Shown here piece after piece: positions 50,923 to 59,889 of a stretch of 64,000 nt of DNA. Positions within the stretch are counted from its first letter, which is position 1. Every line of letters begins with the position of its first letter. Origin of the DNA: JAXLQL01 sp046331625 (GTDB lineage: Bacteria > Acidobacteriota > Terriglobia > Bryobacterales > Bryobacteraceae); assembly GCA_046331625.1 (NCBI GenBank), contig JAXLQL010000036.1, positions 13,712 to 77,711 of the forward strand, written 5' to 3'. The position numbers and the translations under genes were made by a program. The notes under the pieces are model-generated. The model did not search any database. It saw nothing but the letters and a program-made list of their open reading frames with translations, and was not told the origin of the DNA.

Positions 50923-51753
50923 TTGAACCCGAACCTGCCCGCGGCGGTAGCGCGGCCTTCGATAGCGGCGGTGAGCTACCTCAACACTGTCCCGCTCGTG
51001 TGGGGGCTGCTTCATGGACCGCAGCAAGGCGCGGCGGAGATCGGCTTTTCGGTGCCTTCCGAGTGCGCCGCCCGGATCGCGAGTGGCTCGGCGGACCTCG
51101 GGATTGTCCCGGTTGTAGAGATGCAGAGGCAGGGGTTGGTGGCGGTGCCTGGAACGGGAATCGCCTGCCATGGGGCGGTGCGGAGCATCCTGCTGGTCTC
51201 GAAGAAGCATCCGAGTTGGATCCGCACGGTAGCGACGGATTCCGGCAGCCGTACTTCCGTGGCGCTGACCCAGATCATCCTGCGGGAGCGCTACAAGGTT
51301 GCGCCGGAAGTATTTTCGATGGACCCGGGCCTGGACGCGATGCTCGCCGAGGCCGATGCTGCACTCCTGATCGGCGATGCCGCGCTGCGAGTCGATCCTG
51401 ACGATCTGCCGTACCACGTGCTTGACCTGGGGTCAGAGTGGCTCGAACTGACGGGGCTGCCCATGGTGTTCGCAATGTGGTCTGGCCGGCGGGACCGCGT
51501 GGAGGCTTTCGGCGCTGCGCGGCTGGCCGAGTTGTTCCGAGGGTCGCTCGACTACGGCATGGCCCACATCGACGCCGCAGTGGAGACCGGCGCCGCCGAA
51601 CGTGGCTTCCAGCTCCACCTGGTGCGCCGCTACCTCACCGAGAACATCGTCTTCCATATTGGCGAAGAGGAAGAACGGGGCCTTCGGCGGTTCCTCTCTC
51701 TGGCAGCCGAACTCGATAATCGCGTAAGATCGGTACAAACAGCATCCGTATGA
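50923..51753 (+). CDS. mqnA: Chorismate dehydratase MqnA (futalosine menaquinone pathway)
   Basis: A 276-residue MqnA with the periplasmic-binding-protein-like fold but no signal peptide. Family motifs are IAAVSYLNTVPLVWGL, FSVPSECAARIASGSADLGI, ATDSGSRTSVALTQIIL and LLIGDAALR. The enzyme removes water from chorismate to give 3-enolpyruvyl-benzoate, the first step of the futalosine route. The start appears to be TTG 50923 (MNPNLPAAV), since no ATG or GTG is placed better and no strong Shine-Dalgarno is visible. Its TGA overlaps the mqnC ATG (51750-51753), so both enzymes are co-translated. Confidence 0.94.
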   Translation: MNPNLPAAVARPSIAAVSYLNTVPLVWGLLHGPQQGAAEIGFSVPSECAARIASGSADLGIVPVVEMQRQGLVAVPGTGIACHGAVRSILLVSKKHPSWIRTVATDSGSRTSVALTQIILRERYKVAPEVFSMDPGLDAMLAEADAALLIGDAALRVDPDDLPYHVLDLGSEWLELTGLPMVFAMWSGRRDRVEAFGAARLAELFRGSLDYGMAHIDAAVETGAAERGFQLHLVRRYLTENIVFHIGEEEERGLRRFLSLAAELDNRVRSVQTASV

Positions 51754-52781
51754 TGACCCGCGAACAAGCTCTCGACCTGTTCCGTAGCGATGATCTCGTC
51801 GGCATCGGCATGGAGGCCGACGCCGTACGGCGCCAGTTCCACCCGGAAGGCGTGGCTACCTACATCATTGACCGCAACATCAACTACACCAACTTCTGCA
51901 CCGAGTACTGCAGCTTCTGCGCGTTCTACCGGCCGGTGGGTCACAAGGAAGGCTACGTGCAGCCGAAGGAAGTGATCTTCGAAAAGATCCAGGAGACGAT
52001 CGACCTGGGCGGCACGGGCGTGCTGATGCAGGGCGGCCTTCATCCGGATTTGAAGATCGAGTGGTATGAAGACCTGCTGAGCTCCATCAAGAAGCGCTTC
52101 CAGATTCATCTGCATTGCTTCTCGGCGCCCGAGATCAACAACATCGCCGTGGTGAGCGGCATTTCGTTGCGCGATACGATCGCGCGGCTTCGCGATGCGG
52201 GGCTCGACTCGATTCCCGGGGGCGGAGCGGAGATTCTCGACGACGCCGTGCGCCATCGCATCAGCCGGTTGAAGTGCAACACGGCAGAGTGGATCGATGT
52301 CCACCGCACGGCGCATCAACTCGGCATGCGGACCACGGCCACGATGATGTTCGGATGCGGGGAAACGCTGGAACAGCGCATGAACCATTTCGACATCGTG
52401 CGCAGCATTCAGGAAGAGTACGGCGGCTTCACCGCGTTCATTCCGTGGACGTTCCAGCGTGAGAATACGTCGCTCGGGCGGTTCGTGAAGGAAGAGGCGA
52501 CGGCGGTGGAGTATCTGAAGACGCTGGCGATCTCGCGGCTCTATCTGACGAACATTCTCAACGTGCAGTCGTCATGGGTGACGCAGGGGTTGAAGACCTG
52601 CCAAGTGGGACTGCGATTCGGCGGCAATGACGTGGGCAGCATCATGATCGAGGAGAACGTGGTGTCGGCGGCGGGGACGCGGAACCACGCGACCGAGGAA
52701 GATCTACGGCGGCTGATCCGGGATGCGGGGTTTGTGCCGAAGCAGCGGGATACGCTGTACCGGACCTACTTCCTGAACTGA
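51750..52781 (+). CDS. mqnC: Cyclic dehypoxanthinyl futalosine synthase MqnC
   Basis: A complete 343-residue radical SAM enzyme. Cys50, Cys54 and Cys57 (FCTEYCSFCAF) bind the [4Fe-4S] cluster. ERNIN- and GGxx-like regions follow as DRNINYTNFC, LMQGGLHPDLKIEWYEDLL, DSIPGGGAEILDDAVRHRIS and TTATMMFGCGETLEQRMNHF, all typical of MqnC. It cyclises dehypoxanthine futalosine, step three of the pathway. mqnB/mqnD and the MqnE gene are not in the window. The 3' end overlaps the convergent next gene by 16 nt. Confidence 0.96.
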   Translation: MMTREQALDLFRSDDLVGIGMEADAVRRQFHPEGVATYIIDRNINYTNFCTEYCSFCAFYRPVGHKEGYVQPKEVIFEKIQETIDLGGTGVLMQGGLHPDLKIEWYEDLLSSIKKRFQIHLHCFSAPEINNIAVVSGISLRDTIARLRDAGLDSIPGGGAEILDDAVRHRISRLKCNTAEWIDVHRTAHQLGMRTTATMMFGCGETLEQRMNHFDIVRSIQEEYGGFTAFIPWTFQRENTSLGRFVKEEATAVEYLKTLAISRLYLTNILNVQSSWVTQGLKTCQVGLRFGGNDVGSIMIEENVVSAAGTRNHATEEDLRRLIRDAGFVPKQRDTLYRTYFLN

Positions 52782-54223
52782 GTCGATCTCAGGCAGATCT
52801 CCGCCTGTTCGCGTACCGTGCCCTCCACGATCAGCCGGCGCAGAAGGGTTTTCGCGGTCTCGCTTTTCCAGGTGCCCAGGTAGAGAGCCAGCGGCTGGAG
52901 GACTAGGACGTCGTGGGTTTCGAGCAAGCGGGGGAACGCGACCGCAACGGCTTGGTCCATTCGCTCAGGGACGCCGGGATGCGCGCTCCAGTCATAGTGA
53001 GCTCTCATGAAGTGGAGGGTCTCGAGGGAGCCGGCGGTCTGGAGACGAGATCCGGACTCGCGCCAAGGCAACAGGGATTGGGCAAGGTTGTGGGAATGGG
53101 GTTGGAACAGCGGGCGCCACCAACTCACGAGATAGGCCAACTCGGGCGTCGGGCCTTGCTCGCGGATGATGGCGGGTATCCCATCGATCAGCAGAGCGTC
53201 GTCGAAAAGCGACAAGGAGTCGCGCGCATATTCGCGAACCAAGTTGTTGGAATGGTAGAGGCCCTTCCTGACAAATGGCAGCGCCTCGGCGCCGGGCGAA
53301 GCGAGCGCCGACGGCAAGTAATCGCTGAGCCACTCCACCGGATCGGTTGGCTCGTTGCGCCGCATGGATTCGAGCCAAGCCTGCCGGATGCCGCGATCCG
53401 GCGGTTTGACTTCGAGTGAGATCCAGGGTGAGCGGACTAGGACATGCTTCCGCGTCGAGCGAAAATCGTAACCGATGTAGCGAATCTCATAGCGGCCGGG
53501 ATGGTCCAACCGGTAGATGAGGTGCAACGGAAGGCGGTTTGGATTTCGGGGTTGATGCGGCAGGCCGATCAACCCGCCAGTGCCGACAGTCCCGTAGCCG
53601 CCGAGGCCCCCGCCCATCCCCGGCATCGTTCTCTTGGGAAGGCTGGGATTGAAGTCATGCCCATTGCGCCGAACCTCGAGCCAATGGCCACCGAAGTCGG
53701 TTGGGCGGATTCGCATCGGGTACCGGAGGGAGGACCGCAGGCGCTCGGGTAATTCGACCTCGATCCAAACGGGCATGTCCACACGAACGGGTCCGGTCAC
53801 TTTGATCGAAGCCGGGTAGGCTGCGAACCGCGCCGTGACGGCTGGACTGGCGCCCCCGGCTCGCGTGACTACGAAGGGCACATCGCCTTCGGTCGGAACA
53901 TTGAAGGGAATTCGAAGGTTGATCTGGTGGTCCTCCACATAGAGGAGCCCAGCCGGAACGCCGCCCACGGTTGCGGTGGTTCCGCAGAGTTCGGTCACGG
54001 CCTGGCGGTTGGGGACCGTGCAACCAGCCGCCGGACCAAGGTGCCGCCCGTAAACGGAGACTTCGAGTCCGGGCGTGATGGGGCTGCGCTGGCGTGAGTC
54101 ATTCGACACGATGCCGCCCGGGTTGATCCGCGGAGTCTGCTGGGCGGCGCCCATGCTCGCCAGAAACACGGCGCTCACGATTCGATGCGCAGAGATCCGT
54201 TCACTCCTTCCGTGGCCGCACAT
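52766..54223 (-). CDS. Secreted protein with IPT/TIGR03437-like N-terminal domain, function unknown
   Basis: A 485-residue protein from ATG 54223 (leader RSERISAHRIVSAVFLASMG, residues 6-25). GTG 54178 is an alternative start. Residues about 40-130 (SPITPGLEVSVYGRHLGPAA, GGVPAGLLYVEDHQINLRIP, FNVPTEGDVPFVVTRAGG) match half of the Solibacter-type extracellular domain. The middle is Gly-rich (MGGGLGGYGTVGTGGLIG), and the C-terminal 200 residues are helical and HEAT-like (LVREYARDSLSLFDDALLID, AKTLLRRLIVEGTVREQAEI). I cannot assign a function. It overlaps the upstream SBBP gene by 23 nt, so the two are coupled. Confidence 0.75.
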   Translation of the reverse strand: MCGHGRSERISAHRIVSAVFLASMGAAQQTPRINPGGIVSNDSRQRSPITPGLEVSVYGRHLGPAAGCTVPNRQAVTELCGTTATVGGVPAGLLYVEDHQINLRIPFNVPTEGDVPFVVTRAGGASPAVTARFAAYPASIKVTGPVRVDMPVWIEVELPERLRSSLRYPMRIRPTDFGGHWLEVRRNGHDFNPSLPKRTMPGMGGGLGGYGTVGTGGLIGLPHQPRNPNRLPLHLIYRLDHPGRYEIRYIGYDFRSTRKHVLVRSPWISLEVKPPDRGIRQAWLESMRRNEPTDPVEWLSDYLPSALASPGAEALPFVRKGLYHSNNLVREYARDSLSLFDDALLIDGIPAIIREQGPTPELAYLVSWWRPLFQPHSHNLAQSLLPWRESGSRLQTAGSLETLHFMRAHYDWSAHPGVPERMDQAVAVAFPRLLETHDVLVLQPLALYLGTWKSETAKTLLRRLIVEGTVREQAEICLRSTQFRK

Positions 54224-57074
54224 AGACATCGACAGCGTCGTAGGATACGACTCCGTTCGCGCCAGTCCAAGCCTGCACCGTAATCTTGGTCTCCGGAGTC
54301 ACTTGCAAATCGCGCGGAATCGGCACGTTCGCCACGAGCACCTGCCCGGGTATACCGGGAACCTCTCGCATACTGAGCTCGTAGGCGGTCAGGATGCGCC
54401 CACAACCCGGGACGGGTTGGCAATAGAGATGGAAAGTCATGTACGCCCCTGGTTTGATTCCATTGACGGGAAATCCAATCGTGTCGCCGGGCGAGGCAAA
54501 ACGCTCGGGCGTATTCACGCTTCCATCGGGATTCAACACGGTGGGATACATCGTGAGGTTGAGGATTCGCGTCGAGACTCGGACTTCGTTCGACGTGCCA
54601 GCCGTGTCTTCTACGCGCACCGTAACCCAGGGCGATCCGTGCCAATCCTCAGGAGCTTCCACGAGGATCTCGGACTCACTTGCCGCGTAGACGCGCGCCA
54701 ACTCATCGCCGAAATACACTGTGGCGCTCTTCGAAAATCCGGCGCCCTTGATTCTGACGCGCTCGGTGGGAGCGATCCGAAGAAAGCCGCCCTTCACCGC
54801 TTCCACGATGTTGTCGATGCGCGGACCTGACTCGGGCACGATCGAGGCCTCGAGCAACACGACGTCGGAGCCCGGTAAAGCCCCGACCTCGCCCGCTCCG
54901 TAGTCCGGCTGGCCGCTCGGAATCGGCGCCAATCGCGCAGTGTCGAAGGCAACCGCGATCGATCCCTTCCAGTCGATAGCGCGAGGGCGCCCCAGGCTCG
55001 GCGTTTCTCCGAAATACGTTGCGAATGAAGGCAGACCCGGCACTCCGGCCACCAGCGCCGTGGATCCTCGCACCTGAAATGCTCCGATTGTCGGAAGCGG
55101 CCCTGAAACCTGCCCAGCGGCAATCACGCCGCCAAGTGCGGACTCTCCGATGGTCATTCCATTGAAAGGATAGATCGTGCAACTGCGAACGGAGAATCCG
55201 AGCGAGATGTCTACTTCGACGAGCGCAGCTCCCGAGCGCACCGCGTCCGGTGGGCAGCCGAGCCCGCTCGATCTGGTCACCAGGTACGTGCTCCCATTGC
55301 TCGCCTGCATGATCGACTCGATGTTGGAGACACTCGGATAAATGACGGATCGCGTTGCGCCCGGATCCAAGACCGCCAAGCCAGCGCCGCCCACCAGTAC
55401 GTTCCCGGCACGGTCGAAGCCTAGCGCGGAAATCCGGGTGCCACCCAGTTCTCGGCCCCAAAAGTATGTCGAAGTCAGGGTCTTCGACATAGCCGGGTCC
55501 ATTTTTTCCAAGAAGGCGTTGGAAGGCGGAGGGGGGAAGTAGTTGATGTCCGCTCTCGGATAGGGTTCGCAACACATCGCGGGTTGTATGGCGTTCGCCG
55601 TCGTGGGCAGGCCCGCATAGGCAAAGCCGGCGACGAGCGGACTCCCCGACTGGTCAAGTGCGAACGCCAGCACCTCTGCTGGAAAGTCGAGGAGCACCGA
55701 GCTTGCAACAATGCTTCCGCTGGCGGAGAACTTCACGATGAAGGGCGACTTCGAGGCTGAGGCCGGCCCTTTCCTGTCATAGGTGCCCGGCGTGGCTGGA
55801 AAGTCGCCTGAAGTCGTGTTGCCCGCAACCCAGATGTCGCCGCGTGGATCGAGGATCAGGTCCACCGGATCGTCATTCCCCGAACCGCCGAAGTATGTCG
55901 CCCAGACGGGCTTTCCATCGTGATCAAACTTGGCAAGGAATGCGTCTCTGCTCGGCCCCGCGCGGGCGTACCACACGGGTTCGCCATCGACATCCAGGCC
56001 AGCGCTCACAATACCGGATCCTTTCGACCCGATCGGCTTCCCTTCCCATTCTCGCCCTCCGTTGGAACTGGTCCAAATCATCCCACCCGTAGTCGCCAAA
56101 ACGGTCTTCGATGCCCATGCGGTGTGAAAGTCATAGGTGCCCGCGCCGAGACTCAGCGGTTGCCACTGCAATCCCCCATCTCGTGTCACCCACGAGGAGA
56201 CGTACGACGTCCAGTACAGGGTGAGCGGCTCGTTTGGATCGGCGGCGATGGCGCCCGAAGTTTCGCCGCGTTCCATCGAGCGAGGCAGCGATGACACGAC
56301 GGTCCACGTGCGGCCGGCATCGGTCGATCGCAGGATTCCCTTCTCGTTCGTTGCGTACAGAAGGCCCGGCGCGTTGTCTACGGTTGCCATTGCTCGAACG
56401 GTCTCCGGCGTCGATGTCCACGATTCGCCGTCATCGGCAGAGAACCAAATGCTGGAACCGTAGGCCACGATTGTGTGAGGAGAAAGCGGCTGCGCCACCA
56501 ATTGAGCGACGTAGGCGTTGCTCCACGGCGCAGGCAAACTCCTCCACTTGCCGCCCGCTGATCGAATCCAAAACTGGCCCAGCGACAGGAGATAGAATGT
56601 CTCGCCGTCCGCCGATGCCACCAGGCTCGCGCAGCTATAGACCGCGGGAAGCCCTTCGTCGAACCGCTCCCAACTCGAGCCCGCGTCTCGCGAGCGCAAT
56701 AGCCGGACCACGCGCGTCCGGCTCTCGACCCCTTCCAGTGCCACCGCTAAGAGTCCGGGAACCTGTTCATTCGTGGCGATGCAGAAAGGTCCTTGCCCGC
56801 CGTCGAAAGGCCCCCGGATCGGTTCGTACTGTCCCTTGCGAATCCGGTAGAGTGTCGAACTCCGCGCACGGGTGTCCCCTACGGTTGCGGGAAAGTCAGT
56901 CGACAGCGTCGTCCCGGTCACATAGAAGTTGCCGTCTTTGTCCCGGGCGAATCCTCTGACGGCCTCGTCTCCGCTTCCGCCGAGCCGAGTCTGGAATCGG
57001 ATGCGCCCAGTGCGCGGTTCGCCGGAAAGGCTAACCGCGGCAAAAGCAATGGCTAGAAAAATACGGCCAGCCAT
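54201..57074 (-). CDS. Secreted beta-propeller protein with Asp-box and SBBP repeats
   Basis: A 957-residue exported protein (signal peptide MAGRIFLAIAFAAVSLSG). Residues 35-65 and 380-470 show SBBP units (DGNFYVTGTTLSTDFPA; YFGGSGNDDPVDLILDPRGD followed by WVAGNTTSGDFPATPG). Residues 110-350 have sialidase/BNR-type Asp boxes: SRDAGSSWERF, SADDGESWTST, STDAGRTWTVV, TRDGGLQWQPL and SSNGGREWEG. The C-terminal part has an IPT/TIG-like strand set (VRIKGAGFSKSATVYFGDEL). No catalytic residues of a sialidase are evident, so it is probably a binding or structural surface protein. It sits 23 nt overlapped with the next secreted gene. Confidence 0.83.
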   Translation of the reverse strand: MAGRIFLAIAFAAVSLSGEPRTGRIRFQTRLGGSGDEAVRGFARDKDGNFYVTGTTLSTDFPATVGDTRARSSTLYRIRKGQYEPIRGPFDGGQGPFCIATNEQVPGLLAVALEGVESRTRVVRLLRSRDAGSSWERFDEGLPAVYSCASLVASADGETFYLLSLGQFWIRSAGGKWRSLPAPWSNAYVAQLVAQPLSPHTIVAYGSSIWFSADDGESWTSTPETVRAMATVDNAPGLLYATNEKGILRSTDAGRTWTVVSSLPRSMERGETSGAIAADPNEPLTLYWTSYVSSWVTRDGGLQWQPLSLGAGTYDFHTAWASKTVLATTGGMIWTSSNGGREWEGKPIGSKGSGIVSAGLDVDGEPVWYARAGPSRDAFLAKFDHDGKPVWATYFGGSGNDDPVDLILDPRGDIWVAGNTTSGDFPATPGTYDRKGPASASKSPFIVKFSASGSIVASSVLLDFPAEVLAFALDQSGSPLVAGFAYAGLPTTANAIQPAMCCEPYPRADINYFPPPPSNAFLEKMDPAMSKTLTSTYFWGRELGGTRISALGFDRAGNVLVGGAGLAVLDPGATRSVIYPSVSNIESIMQASNGSTYLVTRSSGLGCPPDAVRSGAALVEVDISLGFSVRSCTIYPFNGMTIGESALGGVIAAGQVSGPLPTIGAFQVRGSTALVAGVPGLPSFATYFGETPSLGRPRAIDWKGSIAVAFDTARLAPIPSGQPDYGAGEVGALPGSDVVLLEASIVPESGPRIDNIVEAVKGGFLRIAPTERVRIKGAGFSKSATVYFGDELARVYAASESEILVEAPEDWHGSPWVTVRVEDTAGTSNEVRVSTRILNLTMYPTVLNPDGSVNTPERFASPGDTIGFPVNGIKPGAYMTFHLYCQPVPGCGRILTAYELSMREVPGIPGQVLVANVPIPRDLQVTPETKITVQAWTGANGVVSYDAVDVYVRPRKE

Positions 57075-57286
57075 GCCTCATCTTACCTCGCGAATCGGCG
57101 CCGCGAGCTTCCCGGTGTCCATCGAAAGATCCATTCATTCGTGGGGCCAGGAGCCTTCGCTGCCTGATCGAGGACTTGAATCGTCTGTTAGCGCATTTAC
57201 GGGAGCGGCTAGCTCACCGCCTGGCCCCGTGATTCGTTGCGATACCTCGGCGGGCCGGCGTGGTACGCTAGCGATGGATCGATTCG

Positions 57287-57979
57287 ATGTCGAGCACAGC
57301 CCTAGCGTTGCCGCCACCGCTGTATGAAGGGGACCGCTTGGATGCGGACGAATTCCTTCGTCGCTGGGAATCCCTGCCGGACCTGCGCTACGCCGAACTC
57401 ATCGAGGGAGTCGTTTTCTTGGCCTCGCCACTCAGCAACGACCATAGTAGTGCTCAATACGGCGTCACTGGTTGGCTCTTCACCTATACCAACCGGACGC
57501 CTGGCACGGGTGGGGGCAACGAACTTACCTGGGTCATGGGCGCGAAGAACGTGCCGCAACCTGACGTCCACGCGTGCATCCTTCCAGAGTGTGGCGGACA
57601 ATCCGGCCTAACGCCCGAGGACTACGGCGCCGGAGCGCCCGAACTCATTGTCGAAATCACGGGCTCCAGCCGATCCCGCGATCTCGGCGTGAAGAAAGAA
57701 CTCTATCGCTCGGTAGGCGTCAAAGAATACCTCACCGTCGAACTCCATCCGCGGAAAATCACTTGGCGTGAGCTTGTTCGCGGACAGTACCGCGACCTTG
57801 TGCCGGGAACTGACGGCATCATTCGTTCGCGCGTTTTCCCGGGCTTGTGGTTACGTCCAGTGGACGTATGGAACGGCAAGATCGTTGACGCCCTGGAACT
57901 CGGTCTGAAATCCCCCGAGCACGCGGCGTTCGTCAAACTGCTCGAAAGCCGCCGCCGCGCCCGCGCCCGCCGAAAGTAG
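57287..57979 (+). CDS. Uma2 family protein (DUF820, PD-(D/E)XK fold)
   Basis: A 230-residue Uma2/DUF820 protein. It has YAELIEGVVFLASPLS, QPDVHACILPECGGQSG, APELIVEITGSSRSRDLGVK (acidic and Lys residues of the restriction-endonuclease-like core) and YRSVGVKEYLTVELHPRKI. These proteins carry a PD-(D/E)XK nuclease fold, occur as many single genes in Cyanobacteria and other phyla, and have no settled role. The C-terminus is Arg-rich (ESRRRARARRK). A TACGCT box at 57264-57269 precedes the ATG by 17 nt. It stands alone, 29 nt upstream of the sulfatase. Confidence 0.92.
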   Translation: MSSTALALPPPLYEGDRLDADEFLRRWESLPDLRYAELIEGVVFLASPLSNDHSSAQYGVTGWLFTYTNRTPGTGGGNELTWVMGAKNVPQPDVHACILPECGGQSGLTPEDYGAGAPELIVEITGSSRSRDLGVKKELYRSVGVKEYLTVELHPRKITWRELVRGQYRDLVPGTDGIIRSRVFPGLWLRPVDVWNGKIVDALELGLKSPEHAAFVKLLESRRRARARRK

Positions 57980-58008
57980 TTACCACCCCCTCCGCTAAAA
58001 TATCCCCG

Positions 58009-59433
58009 ATGATCACCCGCCGTGCCTTCGCCGGCTCTGCTGCCGCTGCGCTCACTGCCGCACTATCGCCGAAGCCGAACATCGTCTACCTGCTCGCCGA
58101 CGACCTCGGCTGGGGCGACCTCGCTTGCTACAACCGCGACTCGCAGATCCCCACACCGAACGCGGACCGGCTCGCGACGCAAGGGGTCCGCTTCACCGAC
58201 ATGCACTCGCCCTCTTCGGTGTGCACGCCCACGCGCTACGGAATTCTCACTGGGCGCTACTGCTGGCGGTCACGGCTGAAGTCGGGCGTGCTCGATGGCT
58301 GGGGATCGAATCTGATCGAGCCGGGCCGCATGACTGTGGCGTCGCTTCTGAAGCGGCAGGGCTATCACACGGCCGCGGTGGGCAAGTGGCATCTCGGATT
58401 TCAGGACAAGCAGCCGGTCGATTTCGACAAGCCGCTTCGGCCGGGTCCGCTCGACCATGGCTTCGACTACTTCTTCGGCATTCCGGCGTCGCTCGACTTC
58501 GAACCTTATCTCTTCGTGGAAGGCGATCGTCCAGTGGAGAAAGCCACCGCAACTACGCCCGGGCAGAATGAGCCGCGCGGAGTCTTCTGGCGCAAGGGCG
58601 CCATTGCGCCGAGCTTCACGATGGAAGGCTGCCTGCCCACGCTCGCCGACAAGGCGGTGGCGTACTTGAAGGAGCGGGCTCGCACGCCCGCGCAGCCGTT
58701 CTTCCTCTATTTCCCGTTGACGGGTCCGCACACGCCGTGGGTGCCGCTGAAACAGAATCAGGGCCGCTCGAAGGCGGGGATCTACGGCGATTTCGTCACG
58801 CAGGTGGACGATGTACTGGGCCGCATCTCGCGCACGCTCGACGAGAGCGGACTCGCCGGGAACACGCTGTTCGTGTTCACCTCCGACAACGGAGCTCACT
58901 GGACTCCAGCCGACAAAGCGAAGTTCCCGCATCGCGCGAATGCGAACTGGCGGGGCATGAAGGCGGATATCCACGACGCAGGACATCGTATCCCATTCCT
59001 GGCGCGATTCCCGGGGCGAATTCCCGCGAGAAGCGTTTCCTCGAATCTGCACTGCCTCACTGACTTGATGGCATCGGTGGCCGATCTTACGGGGGAGCGA
59101 TTGCCGGCAAACGCAGGGGAGGACAGCATCTCCTGGCTCGGTTCGGCCACGGGACGAGGCAAAGGCCGTCGCGACATCGTTCACCATTCGTCGCAAGGGA
59201 TGTTCGCGATCCGGCGTGACAACTGGAAGCTGTGTCTGGGGCGCGGCTCGGGAGGATTCTCGGAGCCGCAGAAGATCGCGCCGAAAGCGGGAGAGCCGCT
59301 GGGCGAGTTGTACGATTTGGGACGCGATCCGGGAGAGGAACGAAATCTCTACGAGTCGGAACCTGGCCGCGTGGCCGATCTGACGGCCTTGCTCGAGAAA
59401 TACAAACAGCAGGGCTACAGCCGGCCAATCTGA
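58009..59433 (+). CDS. Tat-exported arylsulfatase
   Basis: A 474-residue type I sulfatase with an RR leader (MITRRAFAGSAAAALTAALS). The metal site is NIVYLLADDLGWGDL, and the catalytic Cys72 lies in VCTPTRYGILTGRYCW, the full CxPxR formylglycine signature. GKWHLGFQDKQPVDFD provides the Lys and His, and FTSDNGAHWTPADKAKF the second metal Asp-Asn. It is closest to arylsulfatase A/GalNAc-6-sulfatase types acting on sulfated glycans outside the cytoplasm. TAAAAT at 57996-58001 is 7 nt before the ATG, so the message may be leaderless. The first sulfatase of this window differs in sequence. Confidence 0.95.
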   Translation: MITRRAFAGSAAAALTAALSPKPNIVYLLADDLGWGDLACYNRDSQIPTPNADRLATQGVRFTDMHSPSSVCTPTRYGILTGRYCWRSRLKSGVLDGWGSNLIEPGRMTVASLLKRQGYHTAAVGKWHLGFQDKQPVDFDKPLRPGPLDHGFDYFFGIPASLDFEPYLFVEGDRPVEKATATTPGQNEPRGVFWRKGAIAPSFTMEGCLPTLADKAVAYLKERARTPAQPFFLYFPLTGPHTPWVPLKQNQGRSKAGIYGDFVTQVDDVLGRISRTLDESGLAGNTLFVFTSDNGAHWTPADKAKFPHRANANWRGMKADIHDAGHRIPFLARFPGRIPARSVSSNLHCLTDLMASVADLTGERLPANAGEDSISWLGSATGRGKGRRDIVHHSSQGMFAIRRDNWKLCLGRGSGGFSEPQKIAPKAGEPLGELYDLGRDPGEERNLYESEPGRVADLTALLEKYKQQGYSRPI

Positions 59434-59637
59434 GCCCCGTCTTCACCCACTGCGAAGATTCTCAGTCTCCGCGTCGGGGCAACTGCGCTCGCGGAGCGCG
59501 CCCTGTTTCAAGCGCTGGTCATGAGTTGCCAATCTCTGCGACTGCGGTTCCGCCGCCATGCCGGGTAGCCTACGAGTTTCGAGGCCTGCATCAGCGCCCA
59601 ACCGCCTGTATGCTCCGGCCCCGTTCGGTCAGTCTCG

Positions 59638-59889
59638 CTACCCGCTGCGGGCAGACAACACTGCCGTCAATCGGATCAGCGACGCCGCCTCGGGAACAGC
59701 GTGCGTCTCCCATGCGCGCGCAGCCAGCGATCGCGCTTTGGCCCATTCACCGGCCACCAAGGCACGTCTTGCGGCTTGGCGCAAGGTCCAGCCTTCCAAC
59801 GCGAGCCGCATTACGGCGCCAAGGTCGGCGCCGCAACGCGAGCAAATTCGCGCTCCGCGAAATCGCGCCGAGCACACCGGACACTTCAC
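59638..59889 (-). CDS. Small zinc-ribbon protein after the Hsp70 gene
   Basis: An 83-residue protein with one zinc ribbon, CPVCSARFRGARICSRCG (Cys3, Cys6, Cys16, Cys19), followed by a helical tail (LEGWTLRQAARRALVAGEWA). Its ATG overlaps the Hsp70 TGA by 4 nt, so the two are tightly coupled. It may be an adaptor or cofactor of the chaperone machine, by context only. No known family is recognised. The helices at the end resemble a single TPR-like pair. Confidence 0.72.
   Translation of the reverse strand: MKCPVCSARFRGARICSRCGADLGAVMRLALEGWTLRQAARRALVAGEWAKARSLAARAWETHAVPEAASLIRLTAVLSARSG

Noticed and set aside
57075..57286. tRNA or small RNA gene in this gap
   Set aside because: I see no cloverleaf, T-loop GGTTCRA or clear hairpin with T-tract.
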